Shown: piece by piece, positions 7,548 through 14,265 of the stretch
Layout: every line of letters starts with the position of its first letter
How positions within the stretch are numbered: the first letter of the stretch is position 1
Source: Verrucomicrobiota bacterium
GTDB taxonomy: Bacteria > Verrucomicrobiota > Verrucomicrobiia > Methylacidiphilales > Verrucolacustridaceae
NCBI GenBank assembly: GCA_016876055.1
Contig: VHDM01000017.1
Coordinates: 1 to 19,075, forward strand
DNA: 19,075 nucleotides
Direction of reading: 5' to 3'
The notes under the pieces: model-generated
What the model was told of the DNA's origin: nothing
Seen by the model: only the letters and a program-made list of their open reading frames with translations
Databases searched by the model: none
Position numbers and translations under genes: made by a program

Positions 7548-8210
7548 ATGAACTTGATCCCCCAAGTCTATTCCCTGGATCTGCAGGTCCTTCGCTGGAT
7601 CAACCGTGGCTTCAACCACGCGGGCCTGGATCTCTTTTTCAACCTTCTTGCCGACGGCAAGCTCTGGACCCCCATCCTGCTCATCACCGCCGCCATCCTC
7701 CTTTTCAAGGCGCGGGATCAGGCCAAAGGCTGGGTCGCCTTAACGCTCCTCGGCATCGCCATCGGCGATCCCCTGTGCAACCAACTGAAACATTTCTTTG
7801 ATCGTCCGCGCCCGTATGAGGCCGTCGAGGGAGTCCGGGAAGTCAGCCCGGGCCCGGCCGGCCAGCGCTGGGAGGCCGCCGTGCGGATCTCCGGCCTTCC
7901 TGAAGAAGACGTCCAGCACGGCCGTTCCCTGCCCTCCTCGCACGTCGCCAACGCCACCGCCGCCGTCATGAGCGCCCGCTTGGTCTGGGGTCCCACCCTG
8001 CGTTGGCCCTGGATTTTTTTGGCCCTCGTTGCCCTCGGCCGAGTCTACACGGGTGACCACTATCCCACCGATGTCCTCGTCTCGATCCCGCTTTCCATGC
8101 TCTACACTTGGCTCATTGCCCTCGGCGCTAACCGCGTCTGGGGCAAAGTGGGCCCGCGGATGGCCCCCAAGCTGTTCTCTCGCATGCCTTCCCTCCTTTT
8201 CCAGAAATAA
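7548..8210 (+). CDS. PAP2-family lipid phosphatase
   Basis: A 220-residue membrane phosphatase with all three PAP2 signatures. KHFFDRPRP is the K-x6-R-P motif (Lys81, Arg88, Pro89). SLPSSH is a PSGH variant with Ser instead of Gly (Ser130, His132). GRVYTGDHYPTD gives Arg165, the nucleophile His171 and Asp175, with Gly in place of the usual Ser before Arg. About five or six hydrophobic segments are visible. Such enzymes dephosphorylate undecaprenyl diphosphate, phosphatidylglycerol phosphate or lipid A. The glycosyltransferase three bases downstream suggests a job on polyprenyl or lipid A phosphates, but that is inference. No Shine-Dalgarno sequence is seen, and only 18 bp separate its ATG from the divergent LolA-like gene. 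Confidence 0.8.
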   Translation: MNLIPQVYSLDLQVLRWINRGFNHAGLDLFFNLLADGKLWTPILLITAAILLFKARDQAKGWVALTLLGIAIGDPLCNQLKHFFDRPRPYEAVEGVREVSPGPAGQRWEAAVRISGLPEEDVQHGRSLPSSHVANATAAVMSARLVWGPTLRWPWIFLALVALGRVYTGDHYPTDVLVSIPLSMLYTWLIALGANRVWGKVGPRMAPKLFSRMPSLLFQK

Positions 8211-8213
8211 TCC

Positions 8214-8918
8214 ATGTCAGCCGACCTCTCACTCATCATTCCCTTTTTCAACGAGGAGGAAAATGTTTCGGCCGTCATCGCCGAGGCCAGAACCGCCGTG
8301 CCCGGAGCCGAAATGATCGCGGTGGACGACGGCAGCTGCGACCGCACCCCCGCCTTGCTCAAGCAAGAAAAAGGAATTCACGTCATTCATTTTTCCAAAA
8401 ACCTCGGCCAGGGTCCCGCCCTCTACGCCGGCCTCCTTGCCGCCACCCGCCCCTACGCCGCCATGATGGACGGGGACGGCCAAAACGATCCCGCGGATCT
8501 GCCGGCCTTGCTGGATCTCATCCGGACCGGAAAAGCCGACTTTGCTTGTGGTATCCGCACCCCACGGCGCGACTCCTGGCAAAAACGGGTGGCCTCAAAA
8601 ATTGCCAATGCCATCCGCCGTTCCGTTCTTCTCGATGGCGCCCACGACACCGGCTGCTCCCTGAAAGTCATCAAGCGCGAGGACGTCCGCTTCCTCGTTC
8701 CTTTTAAGGGCATGCACCGTTATTTGCCCGCGCTGCTTGGTGCCGCTGGCCTGAAACTTGGGGAGAAACCGGTTCGCCACCGTCCCCGCCGCGCCGGCGT
8801 CTCCAAATACACCATCGCCGGCCGGGCCTGGGTCGGAATTCAGGATCTCATCGGCGTCTCCTGGCTTCTCCGCCGCCGTGTCCCGTGGCCTGCCGGGTTG
8901 CCCGGCCCCTCGCGCTAA
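8214..8918 (+). CDS. Family 2 glycosyltransferase, polyprenyl-phosphate sugar transferase-like
   Basis: A 234-residue GT-A fold enzyme of family GT2. LSLIIPFFNEEENV opens the nucleotide-binding fold, VDDGSCDRT (38-46) binds the sugar nucleotide, and MMDGDGQNDP (85-93) is the metal-binding DxD region. HDTGCSLKV and FKGMHRYLPALL resemble dolichyl-phosphate mannosyltransferase and ArnC-type enzymes, which load a sugar onto a polyprenyl phosphate at the inner membrane. Unlike ArnC it lacks C-terminal transmembrane helices and stops shortly after SWLLRRRVPWP. It is co-transcribed with the PAP2 gene three bases upstream. Its TAA stop overlaps the TAG stop of the converging thiS. The donor sugar cannot be read from the sequence. 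Confidence 0.78.
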   Translation: MSADLSLIIPFFNEEENVSAVIAEARTAVPGAEMIAVDDGSCDRTPALLKQEKGIHVIHFSKNLGQGPALYAGLLAATRPYAAMMDGDGQNDPADLPALLDLIRTGKADFACGIRTPRRDSWQKRVASKIANAIRRSVLLDGAHDTGCSLKVIKREDVRFLVPFKGMHRYLPALLGAAGLKLGEKPVRHRPRRAGVSKYTIAGRAWVGIQDLIGVSWLLRRRVPWPAGLPGPSR

Positions 8919-9127
8919 CCCCCCGCCACCACTTTCACAAATTCCAGCCGGTCCCCGTGCTCGACCCTTTCCTTTTCCCACTCCTGCCGCAGCAGGGCCC
9001 GCCCGTTGCGTTCCACCAGGACCGCCGCGGGCGTCAGTTTGAGATCCCGAACCATCTCCGCCACCGTCTGCTCAGCCGAAACCTGCCGGGCTTTCCCGTT
9101 CGCAAACACGGTGACTTTATTGGCCAT
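8915..9127 (-). CDS. thiS: Sulfur carrier protein ThiS
   Basis: A 70-residue ubiquitin-like protein ending in VVAGG. The C-terminal Gly-Gly is adenylated and converted to a thiocarboxylate that gives sulfur to ThiG for the thiamine thiazole ring. The body fits ThiS: VFANGKARQVSAEQTVAEMV at the start, VLVERNGRAL in the middle and HGDRLEFVKVV before the tail. Length is normal for the family (about 65-70). It follows thiH after three bases, so it is the last gene of the thiG-thiH-thiS unit, whereas thiS usually comes before thiG. ThiF, which activates it, is not in the window. Confidence 0.9.
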   Translation of the reverse strand: MANKVTVFANGKARQVSAEQTVAEMVRDLKLTPAAVLVERNGRALLRQEWEKERVEHGDRLEFVKVVAGG

Positions 9128-9130
9128 GGC

Positions 9131-10252
9131 TCAGGACGTCAGGGCCCGGTCCCAATCCTTCCAGACCGGATCCAGCCCGCGCTGCCGGAGCGCCATGCCC
9201 AGTTCCTCGGCACTCCGCTCATCGGAAATCTCGAACTGCTCGGTCGCCTGCGCGCGTTCCCACTCACTGGCCTCCAGCGCCACCTCCCGACCCCGCACCG
9301 TCCGATGCAGCCTCTCCTTCCCCACGCCCGTGTATCCGCCCGGCTCGGTTTCCGAACCCGCGCTCATCATTGTCACTCCCAGTTCCATCAGCCCATTCCT
9401 TAATTTCTTGGGCTCCCGGGTTGAAAGCACGATCCCGGCTTGCGGGAACGCCACCCGGTACGCGCAGATGGCCCGCACAAAATCGCGGTCGGACATCGCC
9501 ACCCTTGGCTGGAAACCTCCCGCCGCCGGCCGCAGCCGCGGCAGAGCCAGGGTGATCTGCGCGCGCCAACCGACCCTCATCAAATGGGAAAGGTGCCCGG
9601 CCAACGCCACCAACTCCTTTCTCCAGTCCGCCAAGCCGATCAGGACGCCCACCCCAATCCTGCGAAAGCCCGCCTCATATCCTCTTTCCGGACCCAGTAA
9701 CCGCTCGTCAAAGTTCCGTTTCGGACCCGACACATGCATCTCCGCATAGGCCGCCCGGTCATAAGTCTCCTGATAAAGCACCAATCCCTCCGCTCCCGCC
9801 GCCACCACCGGCCGATATTCCTCCACTTCCAAAGGCGCCACCTCAATCGCCACGGTCGGAAAAAGCGGCACCGTTCTCCGCACACATTCCGAGAGGTAGT
9901 CAACCGGCACCTCACGCGGATGCTCTCCACTCACCAGGAGGACACTGCGAAAACCCGTTCCCGCCAGATGCCGCGCCTCTGCCTCCACCTCTTCCGGCTT
10001 CAGGGTGACTCGCCGAATTGGGTTATCCTTGGAAAAACCACAATACTGGCAGGTATTCACACACTCGTTGGAAAGATAAAGCGGGGCAAAAAGACGCATC
10101 GTCCGTCCAAAATATTTCCGCGTCTCCCATCTGGCTTGCTCGGCCAGTTCTTCCAGCCGGACCGGGCCGAACATCAGCTCCTCAAACCGCGCTACCTGCG
10201 CCGACTGCCCAAAAGGCAGCCCTTCGAGGGCGCTACCCGGCCAACCGCTCAT
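9131..10252 (-). CDS. thiH: 2-iminoacetate synthase (radical SAM tyrosine lyase)
   Basis: ThiH cleaves tyrosine to dehydroglycine (2-iminoacetate) and p-cresol in anaerobic-type thiazole synthesis. The 373-residue protein has the radical SAM motif CVNTCQYCGF (Cys64, Cys68, Cys71), which holds the 4Fe-4S cluster. Next come LVSGEHPREVP, the SAM-binding region, and VLYQETYDRAAYAEMHVSGP, a stretch strongly typical of ThiH. The C-terminal part has TMMSAGSETEPGGY, also typical. Its length matches E. coli ThiH (377). Its start overlaps the thiG stop (ATGA), and the two proteins are known to form a complex in other bacteria. Having ThiH rather than ThiO implies the oxygen-sensitive route. Confidence 0.93.
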   Translation of the reverse strand: MSGWPGSALEGLPFGQSAQVARFEELMFGPVRLEELAEQARWETRKYFGRTMRLFAPLYLSNECVNTCQYCGFSKDNPIRRVTLKPEEVEAEARHLAGTGFRSVLLVSGEHPREVPVDYLSECVRRTVPLFPTVAIEVAPLEVEEYRPVVAAGAEGLVLYQETYDRAAYAEMHVSGPKRNFDERLLGPERGYEAGFRRIGVGVLIGLADWRKELVALAGHLSHLMRVGWRAQITLALPRLRPAAGGFQPRVAMSDRDFVRAICAYRVAFPQAGIVLSTREPKKLRNGLMELGVTMMSAGSETEPGGYTGVGKERLHRTVRGREVALEASEWERAQATEQFEISDERSAEELGMALRQRGLDPVWKDWDRALTS

Positions 10253-11034
10253 TCGTCGAGAAATCCGGTCAACGGACTGGTCGCGGAAGCTACCCTCCGG
10301 ACCGGACCCAAGCCTGACTCATACGCCCACCGCCCTGCCTCCACTCCCAGCCGAAAAGCCGTGGCCATCGCCGCCGGATCCTCAGCCACCGCAATCGCTG
10401 TGTTGATCAACACCCCATCCGCTCCCATCTCCAGAGCTGCCGCCGCATGGGAAGGTGCTCCCAGCCCCGCGTCCACAATCACCGGCACCCGCGCCTGCTC
10501 GATAATAATTTCAATCTGCGCCCGGGTCTCCAACCCGCGGTTCGACCCGATCGGCGCGCCCAACGGCATCACCGTTGCCGCCCCCGCCTCCTCCAATCGC
10601 TTCGCCAAGACCGGATCGGCGTTGATATAGGGCAAAATCGTGAACCCCTCCTTGGCCAGGATTTCCGTGGCCTTCAGCGTCTCAATCGGATCCGGCAACA
10701 AATACCGCGGATCGGGATGAATCTCCAATTTCACCCATTTAGGTAACCCTGCCGCCACGGCCAAGCGGGCCAATCGTACCGCCTCCTCTGCATTCATCGC
10801 CCCGCTCGTATTCGCCAGAACCAGATACTTCTCCTGGTCGATCTCCTCGAGCATGTCGGCCTGCGGATCCTTCTGGCCGGTCAAATCCACCCGCCTCAAG
10901 GCCACCGTGACAATTTCGGTCCCGCTCGCCTCCAGTGCCGACTGCATCGCCGAGACGGATGGAAACTTGCCGGTCCCCACCAAAAGCCGGGACTGAAAGG
11001 TCCGATCTCCGATTTTCCAAGGTTCTGTGGGCAT
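10249..11034 (-). CDS. thiG: Thiazole synthase ThiG
   Basis: A 261-residue TIM-barrel enzyme that joins 1-deoxyxylulose 5-phosphate, dehydroglycine and ThiS-borne sulfur into the thiazole phosphate of thiamine. Family landmarks are SRLLVGTGKF at 16-24, a VKLE motif with the probable Schiff-base Lys102, LLPDPIETLKATEIL, the phosphate-binding AATVMPLGAPIGSNRGL, and VIVDAGLGAPSHAAAALEMGADGVLINTA. It differs from the common enterobacterial form: ANTSGAMNAEEA replaces PNTAGCxTAEEA and LPYINADPV replaces LPYCSDDPV. I take this as a lineage variant rather than loss of function. The ATG at 11034 has no Shine-Dalgarno sequence. A weak promoter-like pair lies just upstream, and I see no TPP riboswitch in the 92-bp gap. 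Confidence 0.93.
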   Translation of the reverse strand: MPTEPWKIGDRTFQSRLLVGTGKFPSVSAMQSALEASGTEIVTVALRRVDLTGQKDPQADMLEEIDQEKYLVLANTSGAMNAEEAVRLARLAVAAGLPKWVKLEIHPDPRYLLPDPIETLKATEILAKEGFTILPYINADPVLAKRLEEAGAATVMPLGAPIGSNRGLETRAQIEIIIEQARVPVIVDAGLGAPSHAAAALEMGADGVLINTAIAVAEDPAAMATAFRLGVEAGRWAYESGLGPVRRVASATSPLTGFLDE

Positions 11035-11040
11035 TCGGGA

Positions 11041-11069
11041 AGAATAGAGGATGTCTCGACCGAATCCAA
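11041..11069 (-). promoter_or_regulatory. Weak possible promoter close to the thiG start
   Basis: On the minus strand TTGGAT (11064-11069) and TATTCT (11041-11046) are separated by 17 bases. The -10-like box ends six bases before the thiG ATG, so a start site at normal distance would give an almost leaderless mRNA. The boxes match the consensus in only 3 of 6 and 4 of 6 positions, so chance is a real alternative. Confidence 0.25.
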
Positions 11070-11126
11070 CCCGCCACCTTACCGGCTTGCCTTTCTGCCC
11101 ATCCCTTTCTCAAATCAGCCTCCGCG

Positions 11127-12005
11127 ATGAAACCCGAGGCCTACTGGAAGTCCCGCCTGCCCATGGTCGAAAAGGCCCTTGACCAACTCATCTCCAAAAA
11201 GGCCCATCCCGCCCTCATCCACCAGGCCATGCGCTACAGCCTGCTGGCCGGTGGCAAGCGTCTCCGCCCCATCCTTTGCCTCGCCGCCGCCCGGGCCGCT
11301 GGCGGCCACGAAACCGCCGCCCTGCCCGCCGCCTGCGCCGTGGAATGCATCCACACCTACTCCCTCATCCACGACGATCTGCCTTGCATGGATGACGACG
11401 ACTTCCGGCGCGGCCGCCCCACCAACCACAAGGTGTTCGGTGAGGCCGTCGCCGTTCTCGCCGGAGACGGACTTCTTACCGAGGCCTTTGCCTCCGTCGC
11501 CCGCACCAAGCCCAACCGCCGCTACGCTGGCGCGGATCTCGTCGCGGAGCTCGCCCAAGCCTCCGGCAGCCTTGGCCTCATTGCCGGCCAGGTCCTGGAT
11601 CTGGATTCGGAAAAAAAACGCATCCCGCTCAAAAAACTTGTCGAGATCCACCGCGCAAAGACCGGAGCCCTCATCACCATTTCGCTCCGCCTCGGCGCCA
11701 TGTCCGCCGGGGCCGAGGCCCGCACCCTATCCCACCTCACCAAGTTTGGGCGTGCCCTCGGCCTCGCCTTTCAGGTCATTGACGACATCCTCGACATTGT
11801 TTCCACCAAGGAAAAGCTCGGCAAGAGTATCGGTAAAGACCGGTCCTCCGGCAAAGCCACTTACCCACGTCTTCTCGGCCTGGCCGGGGCCCGCCGGGAG
11901 GCTGACCGCCTGACGCAAGCGGCCCGCTCAGCCCTTCGCCCGCTGGGTTCCCGTGCTGACGCTCTCCTCGCGATCGCCGACGCGCTCTTGCGCCGCGACC
12001 ACTAA
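11127..12005 (+). CDS. ispA: Polyprenyl (farnesyl/geranylgeranyl) diphosphate synthase
   Basis: A 292-residue all-alpha trans-prenyltransferase that condenses isopentenyl diphosphate with allylic diphosphates, feeding quinones, carotenoids and undecaprenyl carrier. The first aspartate-rich motif is HDDLPCMDDDD (from Asp83) and the second is FQVIDDILD (Asp219, Asp220, Asp223), both binding Mg-diphosphate. GGKRLRP (42-48), AGQVLDLDSEK, HRAKTGALI and GKATYPRLLGL follow the E. coli IspA pattern closely. A farnesyl product is likeliest, but chain length cannot be fixed by eye and geranylgeranyl diphosphate is possible. I chose the ATG at 11127 because it matches the family N terminus; upstream open frame to 10935 lies over thiG. 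It stands alone, divergent from thiG, with no dxs or xseB next to it. No Shine-Dalgarno sequence is visible. Confidence 0.88.
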   Translation: MKPEAYWKSRLPMVEKALDQLISKKAHPALIHQAMRYSLLAGGKRLRPILCLAAARAAGGHETAALPAACAVECIHTYSLIHDDLPCMDDDDFRRGRPTNHKVFGEAVAVLAGDGLLTEAFASVARTKPNRRYAGADLVAELAQASGSLGLIAGQVLDLDSEKKRIPLKKLVEIHRAKTGALITISLRLGAMSAGAEARTLSHLTKFGRALGLAFQVIDDILDIVSTKEKLGKSIGKDRSSGKATYPRLLGLAGARREADRLTQAARSALRPLGSRADALLAIADALLRRDH

Positions 12006-12033
12006 TTTCCCTCCATATCCCTAATTTTTCGGT

Positions 12034-12112
12034 TTTGGGGTCAGAGGTCATGCAAACCCCTAAGAGTAAGCTAATTATAGGGGCATTTTTTATGGTTTGG
12101 GGTCAGAGGTCA
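12034..12112. repeat. Pair of identical 17-bp direct repeats around a hairpin
   Basis: TTTGGGGTCAGAGGTCA occurs at 12034-12050 and again, identically, at 12096-12112, 62 bp apart in the same orientation. Between them is a CCCCTA...TAGGGG hairpin and an A/T-rich stretch. The 128-bp gap between the convergent ispA and lpxB genes is clearly less GC-rich than the genes around it. From memory, GGGGTCAGAG-type repeats often flank REP-associated (IS200-like) transposases, so this may be a remnant of such an element; that is inference. No transposase reading frame is present. Confidence 0.6.
12057..12090 (+). terminator. Possible weak terminator after ispA
   Basis: CCCCTA at 12057-12062 pairs with TAGGGG at 12078-12083 across a 15-base loop. 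CA and then a run of six T (12086 onward, ending about 12091) follow. The stem is short and the loop large, so it is weak, but it sits 51 bases after the ispA stop in a convergent gap where a terminator is expected. On the other strand there is no comparable T run for lpxB. Confidence 0.4.
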
Positions 12113-12133
12113 AAATTTGGGAAATAAATGAAC

Positions 12134-13342
12134 TCAACTAGGCGCCAGGGCTTCATCTTTTTCCTCTGCTGCCTTCACAAGGGCTCGCCGTAGTCGGATC
12201 GCCTCCTCCACTTCCTCCGCGGCCCGTTCCGCCGCTCCCGGCCCGCCCAGTTGGGCCGCCACCTCCCGAATCCGGCGCACCATCTGTTCCGTGCCCCGCG
12301 GGTTTCGCAAAATCCGTAGCGCCGCCATGGTCAATCGCGGCGGGGTCGCGTCACCCTGTAAAAACTCCGGTACAACCTTTTCCCCGGCCAGCACGTTGAC
12401 CATGGAAAGGTAGGGCAGCTTCACCACCAACCGCCCCAGCAGGTAGGTGAACCAGGAAGTCTTGTAAATCACCAGCATCGGCAGACCGGCCACTGCACAC
12501 TCCAAGGTTGCCGTACCCGAGGCGACGATCGCCATCGTGCAGCGGTTCAACAGCGTCAACGACTGCCCCGAGACAATGTCCAGACTGACTCCGCTCTTGG
12601 GAAACCTGGCCCACTCCGCCTCCAATTGTTGGCGCATTTCCGGCCCCGTCGCCAGGGAAACGAACCGCACGTTCCGCTGTTCCTGCACGATCTGGGCCGC
12701 CGTCTCCAGCAACACGGGCCAATGCCGTGCGATTTCCTTGGGCCGGCTCCCCGGCAACAAGGCGATGCATGAACTTCCGTCCGGAGCCTGGGTCTTGCCC
12801 TGGTCCATCCATCGACCCGCCAGCGGATGCCCGACCCACTTGGTCTTGAGGTTGGGTGCGTGCCGGGCGAACCAAGCCACCTCAAACGGAAAAATCACCA
12901 GCAGCCTTTCCAGAACCCGCTCCATCGTCCTGGCCCGGCCCGCCTTCCATGCCCACACCTGGGGACTCACATAATAAATAATCGCCGGCGGAGGGTTCTC
13001 CCGGTGGAGCGCCTTTGCCAATCGCAGGTTGAACCCCGGATAGTCCACCAGCACCACCACGTCCGGCTTGAGTTTGACGATCTCCGCCTTTACCTGCCGG
13101 AAAAACATCAGGAACCTCGGCAGATTTTTCAGCACATCGGTCAGTCCCACCACCGCGTGCCTCGCCAAGTCGAAACTCTGCTCCTGCCCCGCCGCCCGCA
13201 GCATCGGTCCGCCCACCCCGTAAGCCCTCAATTCTGGATTTCGCTTCTTGAGCGCCCTCACGAGGTCGGCCGCCAATCGGTCCCCGCTTACTTCCCCCGC
13301 CACTACATAGATGGAGAGCTGATCCAAGGGGGCGGACTTCAT
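12134..13342 (-). CDS. lpxB: Lipid-A-disaccharide synthase
   Basis: LpxB joins 2,3-diacylglucosamine 1-phosphate (lipid X) to UDP-2,3-diacylglucosamine, making the beta-1,6 disaccharide of lipid A at the inner face of the inner membrane. The 402-residue protein is a GT-B fold enzyme of family GT19. It has VVAGEVSGDRLAADL (AGEVSGD at 15-21), LVDYPGFNLRLAK (Asp100 in the conserved DYPGFN), YYVSPQVWAWKAGR, VGHPL, ALLPGSRPKEI (195-203) and ASGTATLECAVAGLPMLVIYK for UDP binding. Length is slightly above the E. coli enzyme (382), with a charged tail. Its ATG overlaps the stop of the Gfo/Idh gene (ATGA). It is the last gene of the lpxI operon and supplies the step right after LpxI. Confidence 0.95.
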   Translation of the reverse strand: MKSAPLDQLSIYVVAGEVSGDRLAADLVRALKKRNPELRAYGVGGPMLRAAGQEQSFDLARHAVVGLTDVLKNLPRFLMFFRQVKAEIVKLKPDVVVLVDYPGFNLRLAKALHRENPPPAIIYYVSPQVWAWKAGRARTMERVLERLLVIFPFEVAWFARHAPNLKTKWVGHPLAGRWMDQGKTQAPDGSSCIALLPGSRPKEIARHWPVLLETAAQIVQEQRNVRFVSLATGPEMRQQLEAEWARFPKSGVSLDIVSGQSLTLLNRCTMAIVASGTATLECAVAGLPMLVIYKTSWFTYLLGRLVVKLPYLSMVNVLAGEKVVPEFLQGDATPPRLTMAALRILRNPRGTEQMVRRIREVAAQLGGPGAAERAAEEVEEAIRLRRALVKAAEEKDEALAPS

Positions 13343-14265
13343 GGGCCGATCGGCGTCATCTGCCCGCAGATTTGCGAGGCCAGCTGCAGCGCCTCGAACC
13401 CGTGCGTGCCTGCCACGCGCGGGTCGGTGTCGTGCCGCACATTATCCAAAAACTCCTCCAGCTGATTCTTGAGAGGTTCCCCCTTTCGCACCGGAATCTT
13501 GTCCCGCGTGATCTTGCCATCTTCGCGCCGGTAAATTTCCCCCTCCTGCTTCATGTAATCGAGGGATAGGTAGGCGTCGTCCTGGAACACTCGGATCTTC
13601 CGCAGCTTCTCCGGGCTGATCCGGCTCGTCGTGATATTGGCCACGCAGCCGTTTGCAAAACGGATCCGGGCGTTGGCGATATCTTCGCCTTTGCTCAATA
13701 CCGGCACGCCCACCGCGTCCACCGACGTCACCGGCGACCGCACCAAATGCAGGATGATTTCCAGGTCATGGATCATCAGGTCCATCACCACGCCGATGTC
13801 GGTGCTCCGACCCGGGTACGGGGACAACCGGTGCGCCTCGATGAACCGCGCCCGACCCAACCGCTCTTCTAAGGCCGCCAACACCGGGTTAAACCGCTCC
13901 ACATGCCCCACCGCCAACTTCGCCCCGTTCCTCTCCGCCAGCGTCACCAACTCCCGCGCTTCTTGGGTGTCCATCGCGATCGGCTTTTCCACCAGCACAT
14001 GCCGGCCTTTTTTCAAAAACGGTTCGGCCGAAGCGAGGTGGTTGATCGTCGGCGTCACCACACTGACCGCCTCCACCACTGCCACCATCTCCGGCAAGGA
14101 CGCAAAAGCCCGCGTCCGGCACTTGTCGGCGATTTTTTTGGCGATGTGCGGATCGGTGTCGAACACGCCCACCAACTCTGCCTTGGCCGACTCCGCGTAA
14201 ATCCGCGCGTGCTCCTTGCCCATATGACCCACGCCCACGACCCCCACCTTCACCGGAACGCTCAT
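13339..14265 (-). CDS. Gfo/Idh/MocA-family oxidoreductase in the lipid A operon (GnnA candidate)
   Basis: A 308-residue NAD(P)-dependent sugar dehydrogenase. VGVVGVGHMG (7-16) is the Rossmann motif, VLVEKPIA (from 90) has the family EKP lysine at 94, and MDLMIHDLEIILHL has the conserved active-site His166. GHVERFNP at 120-127 is often seen in family members acting on UDP-N-acetylhexosamines. It lies exactly between lpxI and lpxB, with 4-base ATGA overlaps on both sides. GnnA, which oxidises the 3-position of UDP-GlcNAc for amide-linked lipid A in Acidithiobacillus and Leptospira, belongs to this family, so a GnnA-like role is a sensible guess. The partner aminotransferase GnnB is not in the window. 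I chose the ATG at 14265, preceded by GGGAGG, over one at 14292 inside lpxI. Confidence 0.82.
   Translation of the reverse strand: MSVPVKVGVVGVGHMGKEHARIYAESAKAELVGVFDTDPHIAKKIADKCRTRAFASLPEMVAVVEAVSVVTPTINHLASAEPFLKKGRHVLVEKPIAMDTQEARELVTLAERNGAKLAVGHVERFNPVLAALEERLGRARFIEAHRLSPYPGRSTDIGVVMDLMIHDLEIILHLVRSPVTSVDAVGVPVLSKGEDIANARIRFANGCVANITTSRISPEKLRKIRVFQDDAYLSLDYMKQEGEIYRREDGKITRDKIPVRKGEPLKNQLEEFLDNVRHDTDPRVAGTHGFEALQLASQICGQMTPIGP

Noticed and set aside
7530..7619. Upstream extension of the LolA-like protein
   Set aside because: It would place 30 hydrophilic residues before a clear signal peptide and overlap the PAP2 gene; AGGA precedes the ATG at 7529.
10935..11126. Upstream extension of ispA
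   Set aside because: It overlaps thiG, and IspA homology begins at the ATG at 11127.
11035..11126. TPP riboswitch before thiG
   Set aside because: No THI-box core (CTGAGA, ACCTGA) on the minus strand, and the gap is short for a riboswitch with its expression platform.
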